In this document: one piece after another, positions 19,342 through 26,708 of the stretch | Layout of the letters: every line of letters begins with the position of its first letter | Numbering within the stretch: the first letter of the stretch is position 1 | Source: Pseudomonas sp. UYIF39 | Lineage (GTDB): Bacteria > Pseudomonadota > Gammaproteobacteria > Pseudomonadales > Pseudomonadaceae | Direction of reading: 5' to 3' | NCBI RefSeq assembly: GCF_029963765.1 | Contig: NZ_JALBYU010000013.1 | Span: 107,130-171,129 of the forward strand | DNA length: 64,000 nucleotides | The notes under the pieces: model-generated | Told to the model about the DNA's origin: nothing | Database searches by the model: none | Seen by the model: the letters and a program-made list of their open reading frames with translations, nothing else | Made by a program: the position numbers and the translations under genes

Positions 19342-19984
19342 GGCATACAAACAGCGCATGGTTGGCGCCCTGGTTCTGGTGGCGCTGGCGGTGATTTTCC
19401 TGCCTATGTTGTTTTCCCGTCAGGATGAGCCGCGTCAAGTGACGGTTGAAGCCCCGGCTGCGCCGCAAGCACCTTCGGTGCCGCAAGTTCAGGTCGAGCC
19501 GGTGGTGGTGCCTGAGCCGCAAGCGCTGCCTCAGGAGCCCGTGCCGAGTGATGATGAAATCGCTCAGCAAGAAGCACCGTTCACGCCGATTGCCCCGAGT
19601 GTGCCGGTGGCGCCTGCGCCTGCCGCCAAACCGGTCGCGCCAACTCCGGCGCCGGCCAACAAACCAACGGTTGCACCTAGCCAGCCCATCACGGCTGCAC
19701 CGGGCAAGCCGGACACGACTCAAAGCCGCGTCGATGCCAATGGCCTGTCGGTCAGCTGGTCGGTGCAACTGGCCAGCCTGTCGAGTCGTGAAAGTGCCGA
19801 AAGCCTGCAAAAAGACCTGCGCAGTCAGGGCTACAACGCTTACATCCGTGCCTCTGACGGCAAGAACCGAGTGTTCGTCGGGCCGCTGATTGAGCGCGCC
19901 GAAGCCGACCGCCTGCGTGACTTGTTGGACCGTCAGAGGAAGCTCAAGGGCTTTGTCGTGCGTTTCCAGCCTGAGCGTGGCTAA
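19325..19984 (+). CDS. SPOR-domain membrane protein (DedD-like)
   Basis: 219 residues. A short cytoplasmic start (MALLDKAYKQR) leads into one membrane span (MVGALVLVALAVIFLPMLFS), then a Pro/Ala/Val-rich periplasmic linker of about 110 residues and a C-terminal SPOR domain (SWSVQLASLSSRESAESL to FVVRFQ). SPOR domains bind denuded glycan strands at the division septum. Position after folC and before cvpA matches DedD in enterobacteria. Start overlaps the end of folC. Confidence 0.9.
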   Translation: MALLDKAYKQRMVGALVLVALAVIFLPMLFSRQDEPRQVTVEAPAAPQAPSVPQVQVEPVVVPEPQALPQEPVPSDDEIAQQEAPFTPIAPSVPVAPAPAAKPVAPTPAPANKPTVAPSQPITAAPGKPDTTQSRVDANGLSVSWSVQLASLSSRESAESLQKDLRSQGYNAYIRASDGKNRVFVGPLIERAEADRLRDLLDRQRKLKGFVVRFQPERG

Positions 19985-20082
19985 AACTATCGCCTCGATT
20001 TGAAATGCACTGACAATCGCAGCTTACCGATAAGCATGGGCTCTGCTAAAATGCGCCGCCTTATCCGTCTGTAGGCTGCACT

Positions 20083-20643
20083 GTGCCATTTACCTGGGTT
20101 GACTGGGCGATCGTTGCAATCGTCGCCATCTCCGCATTGATAAGTCTGAGCCGCGGCTTCGTCAAAGAAGCACTATCGCTGGTGACCTGGATCATTGCAG
20201 GAGTCGTCGCCTGGATGTTCGGTGGTTCATTGTCCGAGTACCTCGGCGGATACATCCAAACGCCGTCGGCCCGTGTGATCACGGGCTGTGCCATCATGTT
20301 TGTCGCCACGTTAATCGTAGGCGCGATGATCAATTATCTTATCGGCGAATTGGTTCGCGTCACCGGGCTATCCGGGACCGATCGATTCCTCGGCATGGCC
20401 TTCGGCGCCGCGCGTGGCGTATTGCTGGTGGTCGTGGCGGTCGGGCTGTTGAGCCTGGGGCCGGTACAGCAGGACGGGTGGTGGCAAGAGTCACAGCTCG
20501 TGCCAAAATTTCTATTGGTTGCAGACTGGTCCAAAAACCTGATTCTCGGGTGGAGCAGTCAGTGGCTTGCCAGCGGTATCAGCGTACCCGCTGAGATACC
20601 GTTCAAGGAGCACCTCTTGCCGATGGTCAAAACGCCTCAGTAA
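20083..20643 (+). CDS. cvpA: CvpA family membrane protein
   Basis: 186 residues with four predicted membrane spans, starting MPFTWVDWAIVAIVAISALISL and containing the conserved SRGFVKEALSLVTWI stretch. CvpA is named for its effect on colicin V production in E. coli and lies upstream of purF there as here. GTG start at 20083; the upstream ribosome site is not strong. Biochemical role unresolved. Confidence 0.92.
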   Translation: MPFTWVDWAIVAIVAISALISLSRGFVKEALSLVTWIIAGVVAWMFGGSLSEYLGGYIQTPSARVITGCAIMFVATLIVGAMINYLIGELVRVTGLSGTDRFLGMAFGAARGVLLVVVAVGLLSLGPVQQDGWWQESQLVPKFLLVADWSKNLILGWSSQWLASGISVPAEIPFKEHLLPMVKTPQ

Positions 20644-20684
20644 GTTGTGTTCAGTTCAGATCCATTAAGTAGGGGTTGCGTCGC

Positions 20685-22190
20685 ATGTGTGGCATCGTCG
20701 GTATCGTCGGTAAGTCGAACGTCAATCAGGCGCTGTATGACGCGCTAACCGTCCTCCAGCACCGCGGCCAGGACGCTGCCGGTATCGTGACCAGCCATGA
20801 TGGCCGGTTATTCCTGCGCAAGGACAATGGCCTGGTGCGTGACGTGTTCCATCAGCGTCACATGCAGCGCCTGGTCGGTCACATGGGTATTGGCCATGTG
20901 CGTTACCCGACCGCGGGCAGTTCGACTTCGGCCGAAGCCCAACCGTTTTACGTCAACTCGCCTTACGGCATCACCCTGGCGCACAACGGTAACCTGACCA
21001 ACGTTGAACAGCTGGCCAAGGAGATTTACGAATCTGACCTGCGCCACGTCAACACCAATTCCGATTCGGAAGTGCTGCTCAACGTGTTCGCTCACGAACT
21101 GGCCCAGCGCGGCAAGTTGCAGCCAACCGAAGAAGACGTGTTCGCTGCCGTCACCGACGTGCACAACCGTTGCGTCGGTGGTTATGCAGTCGTGGCGATG
21201 GTGACCGGTTACGGCATCGTCGGTTTCCGTGACCCGCACGGCATCCGCCCGATCGTCTTCGGTCAGCGTCACACCGACGAAGGCGTCGAGTACATGATCG
21301 CTTCCGAAAGCGTCTCCCTGGACGTGCTCGGTTTCACCCTGATTCGCGATCTGGCGCCGGGCGAAGCGGTCTACATCACTGAAGACGGCAAGCTGCACAC
21401 CCGTCAGTGCGCGACCAACCCGTCCCTGACCCCGTGCATCTTCGAACACGTGTACCTGGCGCGTCCGGACTCGATCATCGACGGCGTTTCGGTCTATAAG
21501 GCCCGTCTGCGCATGGGCGAGAAGCTCGCCGAGAAGATTCTGCGCGAGCGTCCGGAACACGACATCGACGTGGTCATCCCGATCCCGGACACCAGCCGCA
21601 CTGCGGCCCTGGAGCTGGCAAACCACCTGGGCGTGAAGTTCCGCGAAGGCTTCGTGAAGAACCGCTACATCGGCCGGACCTTCATCATGCCGGGCCAGGC
21701 TGCACGGAAAAAATCCGTGCGCCAGAAGCTCAACGCCATTGAGCTGGAATTCCGCGGCAAAAACGTGATGCTGGTGGATGACTCCATCGTTCGCGGCACC
21801 ACCTGCAAGCAGATCATCCAGATGGCCCGCGAAGCCGGCGCCAAAAACGTCTACTTCTGCTCCGCGGCACCAGCCGTTCGCTACCCGAACGTCTACGGTA
21901 TCGACATGCCGAGCGCTCACGAGTTGATCGCGCACAACCGTTCGACCCAGGACGTGGCTGATCTGATCGGCGCTGACTGGTTGATCTATCAGGACTTGCC
22001 TGACTTGATCGAAGCGGTCGGTGGCGGCAAGATCAAGATCGAGAAGTTCGATTGCGCTGTGTTCGACGGCCAGTACGTCACCGGCGACGTTGACGAGGCT
22101 TACCTGAACAAGATCGAGCAGGCACGTAATGATGCCTCCAAGGTCAAGACGCAGGCAGTCAGTGCGATCATTGATCTGTATAACAACTGA
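20685..22190 (+). CDS. purF: Amidophosphoribosyltransferase
   Basis: First committed step of purine synthesis, making phosphoribosylamine from PRPP and glutamine. 501 residues; MCGIVGIVG places the nucleophilic Cys2 at the N-terminus after Met removal, and the PRPP loop is NVMLVDDSIVRGTT. ATG at 20685 is required for Cys2 exposure, so an upstream TTG at 20676 is rejected. A strong terminator follows. Confidence 0.97.
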   Translation: MCGIVGIVGKSNVNQALYDALTVLQHRGQDAAGIVTSHDGRLFLRKDNGLVRDVFHQRHMQRLVGHMGIGHVRYPTAGSSTSAEAQPFYVNSPYGITLAHNGNLTNVEQLAKEIYESDLRHVNTNSDSEVLLNVFAHELAQRGKLQPTEEDVFAAVTDVHNRCVGGYAVVAMVTGYGIVGFRDPHGIRPIVFGQRHTDEGVEYMIASESVSLDVLGFTLIRDLAPGEAVYITEDGKLHTRQCATNPSLTPCIFEHVYLARPDSIIDGVSVYKARLRMGEKLAEKILRERPEHDIDVVIPIPDTSRTAALELANHLGVKFREGFVKNRYIGRTFIMPGQAARKKSVRQKLNAIELEFRGKNVMLVDDSIVRGTTCKQIIQMAREAGAKNVYFCSAAPAVRYPNVYGIDMPSAHELIAHNRSTQDVADLIGADWLIYQDLPDLIEAVGGGKIKIEKFDCAVFDGQYVTGDVDEAYLNKIEQARNDASKVKTQAVSAIIDLYNN

Positions 22191-22196
22191 GTAACT

Positions 22197-22220
22197 ACCG
22201 GCCCCTTGGGGCCGGTTTTG
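22197..22220 (+). terminator. Rho-independent terminator after purF
   Basis: ACCGGCCCC and GGGGCCGGT form a nine-pair stem with a two-base tight turn, followed by TTTTG. Confidence 0.88.
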
Positions 22221-22271
22221 TATCTACTAAAAGAATTCTTATTTATAAAAAACGGGGCAAGGAGTGACAGC

Positions 22272-23483
22272 ATGAGTCAGGATTGGGATGCCGGTCGGCT
22301 GGACAGCGACCTCGATGGCGTAGCGTTCGATACCCTGGCCGTACGCGCCGGCCAGCACCGCACGCCGGAAGGCGAACACGGTGATCCGATGTTCTTCACT
22401 TCCAGCTACGTATTCCGTACCGCCGCCGATGCGGCGGCACGCTTTGCCGGTGAAGTGCCGGGTAACGTTTACTCGCGTTACACCAACCCGACCGTGCGTG
22501 CGTTCGAAGAGCGCATTGCCGCGCTGGAAAGCGCCGAACAAGCTGTGGCCACGGCGACAGGCATGGCCGCGATCATGGCGGTGGTGATGAGCCTCTGCAG
22601 CGCTGGCGATCACGTGCTGGTATCGCGCAGCGTATTCGGTTCGACCATCAGTCTGTTCGAGAAGTACTTCAAGCGCTTTGGCATTGAGGTCGATTACGTA
22701 CCTCTGGCGGATTTGTCCGGCTGGGATGCGGCGATCAAGGCCAACACTAAATTGCTGTTCGTCGAATCGCCATCCAACCCGCTGGCTGAACTGGTGGACA
22801 TCGCTGAGCTGTCGAAAATCGCTCACGCCAAAGGCGCGATGCTGGTGGTCGACAACTGCTTCTGCACCCCAGCGTTGCAGCAGCCGCTGAAGATGGGCGC
22901 GGACATCGTCGTGCACTCGGCAACCAAGTTCATCGACGGCCAAGGCCGTTGCATGGGCGGTGTTGTGGCCGGTCGCAGCGAGCAGATGAAAGAAGTCGTC
23001 GGTTTCCTGCGCACTGCGGGGCCAACCTTGAGCCCGTTCAATGCCTGGATTTTCCTCAAGGGCCTCGAAACCCTGAACCTGCGGATGAAGGCGCATTGCG
23101 CCAACGCCCAGCAACTGGCCGAGTGGCTGGAGCAACAGGACGGCATCGAGAAAGTCCATTACGCCGGCCTGAAAAGCCATCCGCAGCACGAACTGGCCCA
23201 GCGTCAGCAAAAGGGCTTCGGCGCGGTGGTCAGCTTTGAGGTCAAGGGCGGCAAAGAGGGCGCCTGGCGCTTTATCGATGCGACCCGTCTGATTTCGATC
23301 ACGGCCAACCTCGGTGATACCAAAACCACCATTACCCACCCGAGCACGACCTCCCACGGCCGTCTGGCGCCACAAGAGCGTGAAGCAGCGGGCATTCGTG
23401 ACAGCCTGATCCGCATTGCGGTCGGTCTGGAAGACGTGGCCGACCTGCAAGCCGATCTGGCGCGCGGGTTGGCTGCCTTGTGA
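22272..23483 (+). CDS. metZ: O-succinylhomoserine sulfhydrylase
   Basis: PLP enzyme that makes homocysteine directly from O-succinylhomoserine and sulfide, the methionine route used by Pseudomonas. 403 residues; YSRYTNPTV and the ESPSNPL segment precede the PLP lysine in HSATKFIDGQGR. C-terminal TTTHPSTTSHGRL-like segment is typical of the Cys/Met metabolism family. ATG at 22272 follows AAGGAGTG. metZ after purF is the known Pseudomonas order. The stop overlaps the GTG of the next gene. Confidence 0.95.
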   Translation: MSQDWDAGRLDSDLDGVAFDTLAVRAGQHRTPEGEHGDPMFFTSSYVFRTAADAAARFAGEVPGNVYSRYTNPTVRAFEERIAALESAEQAVATATGMAAIMAVVMSLCSAGDHVLVSRSVFGSTISLFEKYFKRFGIEVDYVPLADLSGWDAAIKANTKLLFVESPSNPLAELVDIAELSKIAHAKGAMLVVDNCFCTPALQQPLKMGADIVVHSATKFIDGQGRCMGGVVAGRSEQMKEVVGFLRTAGPTLSPFNAWIFLKGLETLNLRMKAHCANAQQLAEWLEQQDGIEKVHYAGLKSHPQHELAQRQQKGFGAVVSFEVKGGKEGAWRFIDATRLISITANLGDTKTTITHPSTTSHGRLAPQEREAAGIRDSLIRIAVGLEDVADLQADLARGLAAL

Positions 23484-24256
23484 TCGAGTTGTCCACGCCG
23501 ACCACCGGCACCAATGGCCGCGTCGCACTGGTCACGGGTGCTGCGCGGGGCATTGGTCTGGGGATCTCAGCCTGGCTGATCAGCGAAGGCTGGCAGGTGG
23601 TGCTGACTGATCTTGATCGAGTACGCGGTTCGAAAGTGGCGAAGGTGCTCGGCGACAACGCCTGGTTCATCGCCATGGACGTCTCGAACGAAGGGCAGGT
23701 GGCATTGGGCGTCGCCGAAGTGCTGGGGCAGTTCGGGCGTCTGGATGCGCTGGTGTGCAACGCGGCGGTTGCCGATCCGCACAACATCACCCTTGAAAGC
23801 CTTGATCTGGCGTACTGGAATCGGGTGCTGGCAGTGAATCTCAGTGGGCCGATGCTGTTGGCCAAGCACTGTGCGCCGTACCTGCGCGCTCACAGCGGCG
23901 CGATCGTCAACCTGGCCTCGACCCGCGCCGGGCAGTCGGAACCCAACACTGAGGCTTATGCGGCGAGCAAGGGCGGCCTGTTGGCCCTGACTCATGCCTT
24001 GGCGATCAGCCTCGGGCCGGAAATCCGCGTCAATGCGGTCAGTCCGGGTTGGATCGATGCGCGGGATCCCTCCGCACGTCGTGCAGAACCTCTGACCGAT
24101 GCCGATCATGCCCAGCACCCGGCGGGCAGGGTAGGGACGGTCGAGGACGTGGCGGCGATGGTCGCCTGGCTGTTGTCGAAGAACGCCGGTTTTGTCACGG
24201 GCCAGGAGTTCGTGGTCGATGGCGGCATGACCAAGAAGATGATTTACAGCGAGTAA
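23480..24256 (+). CDS. Short-chain dehydrogenase/reductase (SDR)
   Basis: 258 residues; classical SDR with the NAD(P) motif VTGAARGIGLGI at about 16-27, the NAAVADPH stretch (NNAG equivalent reading CNAA), catalytic Ser in NLASTRAG and the YAASKGG motif (Y..K). C-terminal FVVDGGMTKKM is typical. GTG start at 23480 overlaps the metZ stop by four bases, so it is co-translated with metZ. Substrate unknown. Confidence 0.88.
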   Translation: MIELSTPTTGTNGRVALVTGAARGIGLGISAWLISEGWQVVLTDLDRVRGSKVAKVLGDNAWFIAMDVSNEGQVALGVAEVLGQFGRLDALVCNAAVADPHNITLESLDLAYWNRVLAVNLSGPMLLAKHCAPYLRAHSGAIVNLASTRAGQSEPNTEAYAASKGGLLALTHALAISLGPEIRVNAVSPGWIDARDPSARRAEPLTDADHAQHPAGRVGTVEDVAAMVAWLLSKNAGFVTGQEFVVDGGMTKKMIYSE

Positions 24257-24364
24257 TTCGAGCAGGGGCCGCGACAGCGGCGGCTTGAGGTTGCAGGCGG
24301 CCGTGGGCAGCGCTGCGGGAAATGACATGATTTTGTCTTTTTCAGAAAAACTTCAAGCGGGGTA

Positions 24365-24393
24365 TTGACTTAGCTTCGGTATCTGCGTAAATT
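24365..24393 (+). promoter_or_regulatory. Sigma-70 promoter for the tRNA operon
   Basis: TTGACT at 24365-24370, a 17-base spacer and TAAATT at 24388-24393, followed by a G+C-rich discriminator, the type found at growth-rate-controlled stable RNA promoters. It lies 23 bases before tRNA-Val. Confidence 0.75.
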
Positions 24394-24415
24394 TCGCGGC
24401 CTCGGAGATGCAAAC

Positions 24416-24491
24416 GGGTGATTAGCTCAGCTGGGAGAGCGTCTGCCTTACAAGCAGAATGTCGGCGGTTCGATCCCGTCATCACCCACCA
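24416..24491 (+). tRNA. tRNA-Val(TAC)
   Basis: 76 bases including encoded CCA. Acceptor GGGTGAT pairs with ATCACCC; D-arm TAGCTCAGCTGGGAGAGC; anticodon TAC in CCTTACAAG; T-arm GGTTCGATCCC. Confidence 0.95.
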
Positions 24492-24546
24492 CTTCCGAGA
24501 GTCTTGCGAAAGCAAGATGGAAGCTTTTAAAAGCCTCCACCGACGC

Positions 24547-24623
24547 GCAGCGGTAGTTCAGTCGGTTAGAATACCGGCCTGTCACGCCGGGGGTCGCGGG
24601 TTCGAGTCCCGTCCGCTGCGCCA
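24547..24623 (+). tRNA. tRNA-Asp(GTC), copy 1
   Basis: 77 bases including CCA. Acceptor GCAGCGG pairs with CCGCTGC; anticodon GTC in CCTGTCACG; T-arm GGGTTCGAGTCCC. Confidence 0.96.
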
Positions 24624-24715
24624 TATTTTCCGAGTCAGGTTCGCCTGCCTCGAGATTGAAAAGCCTCGAAGCTTTCAGTCAGACAAGTTACTTGGACGCA
24701 AGTCCAAAGCGATAC

Positions 24716-24792
24716 GCAGCGGTAGTTCAGTCGGTTAGAATACCGGCCTGTCACGCCGGGGGTCGCGGGTTCGAGTCCCGTCCGCTGCGCCA
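24716..24792 (+). tRNA. tRNA-Asp(GTC), copy 2
   Basis: Identical to the copy at 24547-24623 over all 77 bases, a recent tandem duplication within the operon. Unrelated 92-base spacer between the copies. Confidence 0.96.
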
Positions 24793-25131
24793 TATCTGCT
24801 TCAAGGCCCACTGAACGCCTTGGAGCTACGAAGAAAGCTGCTGGTAAAGCCAGTGTATACTTCGAGTCGATAGCAAAGACCCTGGTCGAAAGACCGGGGT
24901 TTTTTGTGTCTGCGATTTGGCTTTTCTCCTTGTCCCCGCAACCATGGGTATTCGCATCTGCCGGCCAAATGCGGTCGTGTGTCGAATTCTTACACCTCTC
25001 GACGATTTCCCTCAATAACGCTCAGCCCCGATTAACCGGTAGCTGCGTGGCAGAAACACCTGTCTCTCATTCGCGTACTCAAGTTTTTCCTGGGGGCAAA
25101 ACGCACAAAGCGCTTGGTTTGAAGTCTCAAC
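24793..25131. other. Gene-free stretch after the tRNA operon
   Basis: Holds the terminator at 24879-24905. Beyond it I see no credible gene; short open frames lack ribosome sites and codon bias. Confidence 0.7.
24879..24905 (+). terminator. Rho-independent terminator of the tRNA operon
   Basis: ACCCTGGTC pairs with GACCGGGGT around GAAA (one mismatch) and is followed by TTTTTT. Confidence 0.88.
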
Positions 25132-25150
25132 ACTAATTAGAATGAGTCGC
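25132..25150 (+). promoter_or_regulatory. Fur-box-like site upstream of the ECF sigma gene
   Basis: ACTAATTAGAATGAGTCGC matches 11 of 19 positions of the consensus Fur box and 14 of 17 positions of the site before acsF. It lies 35 bases before the sigma factor ATG, as expected for an iron-repressed ECF sigma gene. Confidence 0.6.
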
Positions 25151-25184
25151 ATTTAAAATATTTCTTTGCGCAGGGTTCCTTTAG

Positions 25185-25694
25185 ATGAGTGATGCAGCGA
25201 TGCCGGCGGCGCAAACCTTCCACGACCTGTACCGCGACCATCGTGGCTGGCTCGAGAGCTGGTTGAGACGACGCATGAGCAATGGCCATGATGCGGCGGA
25301 CTTGAGCCAGGATACGTTCGTGCGTTTACTCGCCAGCTCCCAGCACATCGCTGACCTGCAAGAACCCCGCGCCTATCTGGCGACGGTCGGCAAGCGACTG
25401 CTCACCAATTTCTATAAGCGCCGCAGCCTGGAGCAGGCCTACCTCAGTGCGCTGGCGCTGCTGCCTGAGGACTGCGTGCCGTCGCCCGAGCAACGTTGGT
25501 TGCTGCTGGAAACCCTGCAAGCCCTGGATGAATTGCTCGATGGATTGCCGAGCGCGGTGCGCCAGGCGTTTCTCTGGAGTCAGTTGGAGGGCTTGGGTTA
25601 TCACGAGATCGCTGAGCGCCTGCAAGTCTCCGAGCGCACGATCAAGCGCTACATGGCGCAAGCCTATGAGCATTGCCTGTTGGTGGATTTGTGA
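25185..25694 (+). CDS. acsS: ECF sigma factor, FecI type (AcsS-like)
   Basis: 169 residues. Sigma region 2 (DLYRDHRGWLESWLRRR, DAADLSQDTFVRLL) and region 4 (EGLGYHEIAERLQVSERTIKRYMAQA) of the iron-starvation FecI class. It overlaps the FecR gene by four bases and precedes a receptor with an STN signalling domain, the FecI-FecR-FecA arrangement for surface signalling. The name follows AcsS, the ECF factor of the P. syringae achromobactin locus; orthology is inferred from context. ATG at 25185. Confidence 0.88.
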   Translation: MSDAAMPAAQTFHDLYRDHRGWLESWLRRRMSNGHDAADLSQDTFVRLLASSQHIADLQEPRAYLATVGKRLLTNFYKRRSLEQAYLSALALLPEDCVPSPEQRWLLLETLQALDELLDGLPSAVRQAFLWSQLEGLGYHEIAERLQVSERTIKRYMAQAYEHCLLVDL

Positions 25695-26641
25695 TCGGTT
25701 CGGCCCCTTCGGCGCAAGACCGGCAAGTCGTGCGGGCTGCCGCTCAATGGCTGGCACTCATGGAGTCAGGCGCCGCCAATGAGCGCGATCATGCCAATTT
25801 GCAGCACTGGCGTGACAGCCATCCCAATCACGAACAGGCCTGGCAGAAAGCCCAACTCTTGCGCCAACGCTTTGCCGACCTGCCGTCGGCACTGGCCATG
25901 GCCAGCCTGGATCGGCCGCAGGCGAGTCGGCGCACGGTGCTCAAACGCGCCGTCGGGGCGGTGGCGTTGGTGCCAACCGCTTGGCTGATCAGCCGGCAGC
26001 TACCTCTGGATGTCTGGCGCGCTGACTTGCGAACCGCGACGGGGGAGGGCAAAAAAGTCCAGTTGGCCGATGGTAGCTCACTGCAATTGAACACCGCGAG
26101 TGCAGTCGATATCGACCTGAAGAATCGGCGACTGACACTCGTGGAAGGCGAAATAGCGCTGAATGTACCTGGCACCTCGCCGCTGACAATCCAGACGCAC
26201 TTCGGGCAAGTGCTCGTCAGTCAGAGCGACGTGTGCATTCGTCAGGGGCTGATGGGGTGCAAGGTGTCAGTGCTTAAAGGTGCGGTGCAGTTGCAGCCTT
26301 TGCGCGGACCGGTCTTTTCATTGCGCGCAGGCCAGCAAGTCAACCTAAAGGCGATGGGGGCTGGACGCGTCGAATCTTTCGATGTGCTTGCCCCAAGCTG
26401 GCGCGACGGCGTGTTGATGGCACAGAACCAGCCCCTGGGCGATTTTCTGCGCGAACTCAGCACCTATCGCCCAGGCGTGCTGCGCTGGGAACCGGAACTC
26501 GAATCCCTGCGCGTCACCGGCAGTTTCCGTCTGGAAGACACCGATCGCATCCTGACGTTGCTGGCGGCCAGCTTGCCGCTGGAGGTGCATAGGCGAACCC
26601 GCTACTGGGTTACGTTGCTGCCGCGCAAAAATAGTGTCTGA
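25691..26641 (+). CDS. fecR: FecR-type anti-sigma/signal transducer
   Basis: 316 residues. N-terminal DUF4880 domain (WLALMESGAANERDHANLQHW, HPNHEQAWQKAQ) that would bind the sigma factor, a membrane span near residues 87-107 (AVGAVALVPTAWLIS), then the periplasmic FecR domain (TATGEGKKVQLADGSSLQLNT) and a C-terminal STN-like secretin fold (PLGDFLRELSTYRPGVLRWEP). It relays receptor occupancy to the sigma factor. GTG start at 25691 inside the sigma gene's end. Confidence 0.9.
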   Translation: MIGSAPSAQDRQVVRAAAQWLALMESGAANERDHANLQHWRDSHPNHEQAWQKAQLLRQRFADLPSALAMASLDRPQASRRTVLKRAVGAVALVPTAWLISRQLPLDVWRADLRTATGEGKKVQLADGSSLQLNTASAVDIDLKNRRLTLVEGEIALNVPGTSPLTIQTHFGQVLVSQSDVCIRQGLMGCKVSVLKGAVQLQPLRGPVFSLRAGQQVNLKAMGAGRVESFDVLAPSWRDGVLMAQNQPLGDFLRELSTYRPGVLRWEPELESLRVTGSFRLEDTDRILTLLAASLPLEVHRRTRYWVTLLPRKNSV

Positions 26642-26708
26642 GGCCTGTCCCTTTTTTTCGCGTCGCTTGTCATTCAAGGCAAGTAAAACGAAATCAGAGA
26701 GATTCGCA

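Noticed and set aside
24540..24800. Direct repeat around the two tRNA-Asp genes as a possible element
   Set aside because: The repeat is the tRNA itself with a few flanking bases; simple gene duplication explains it.
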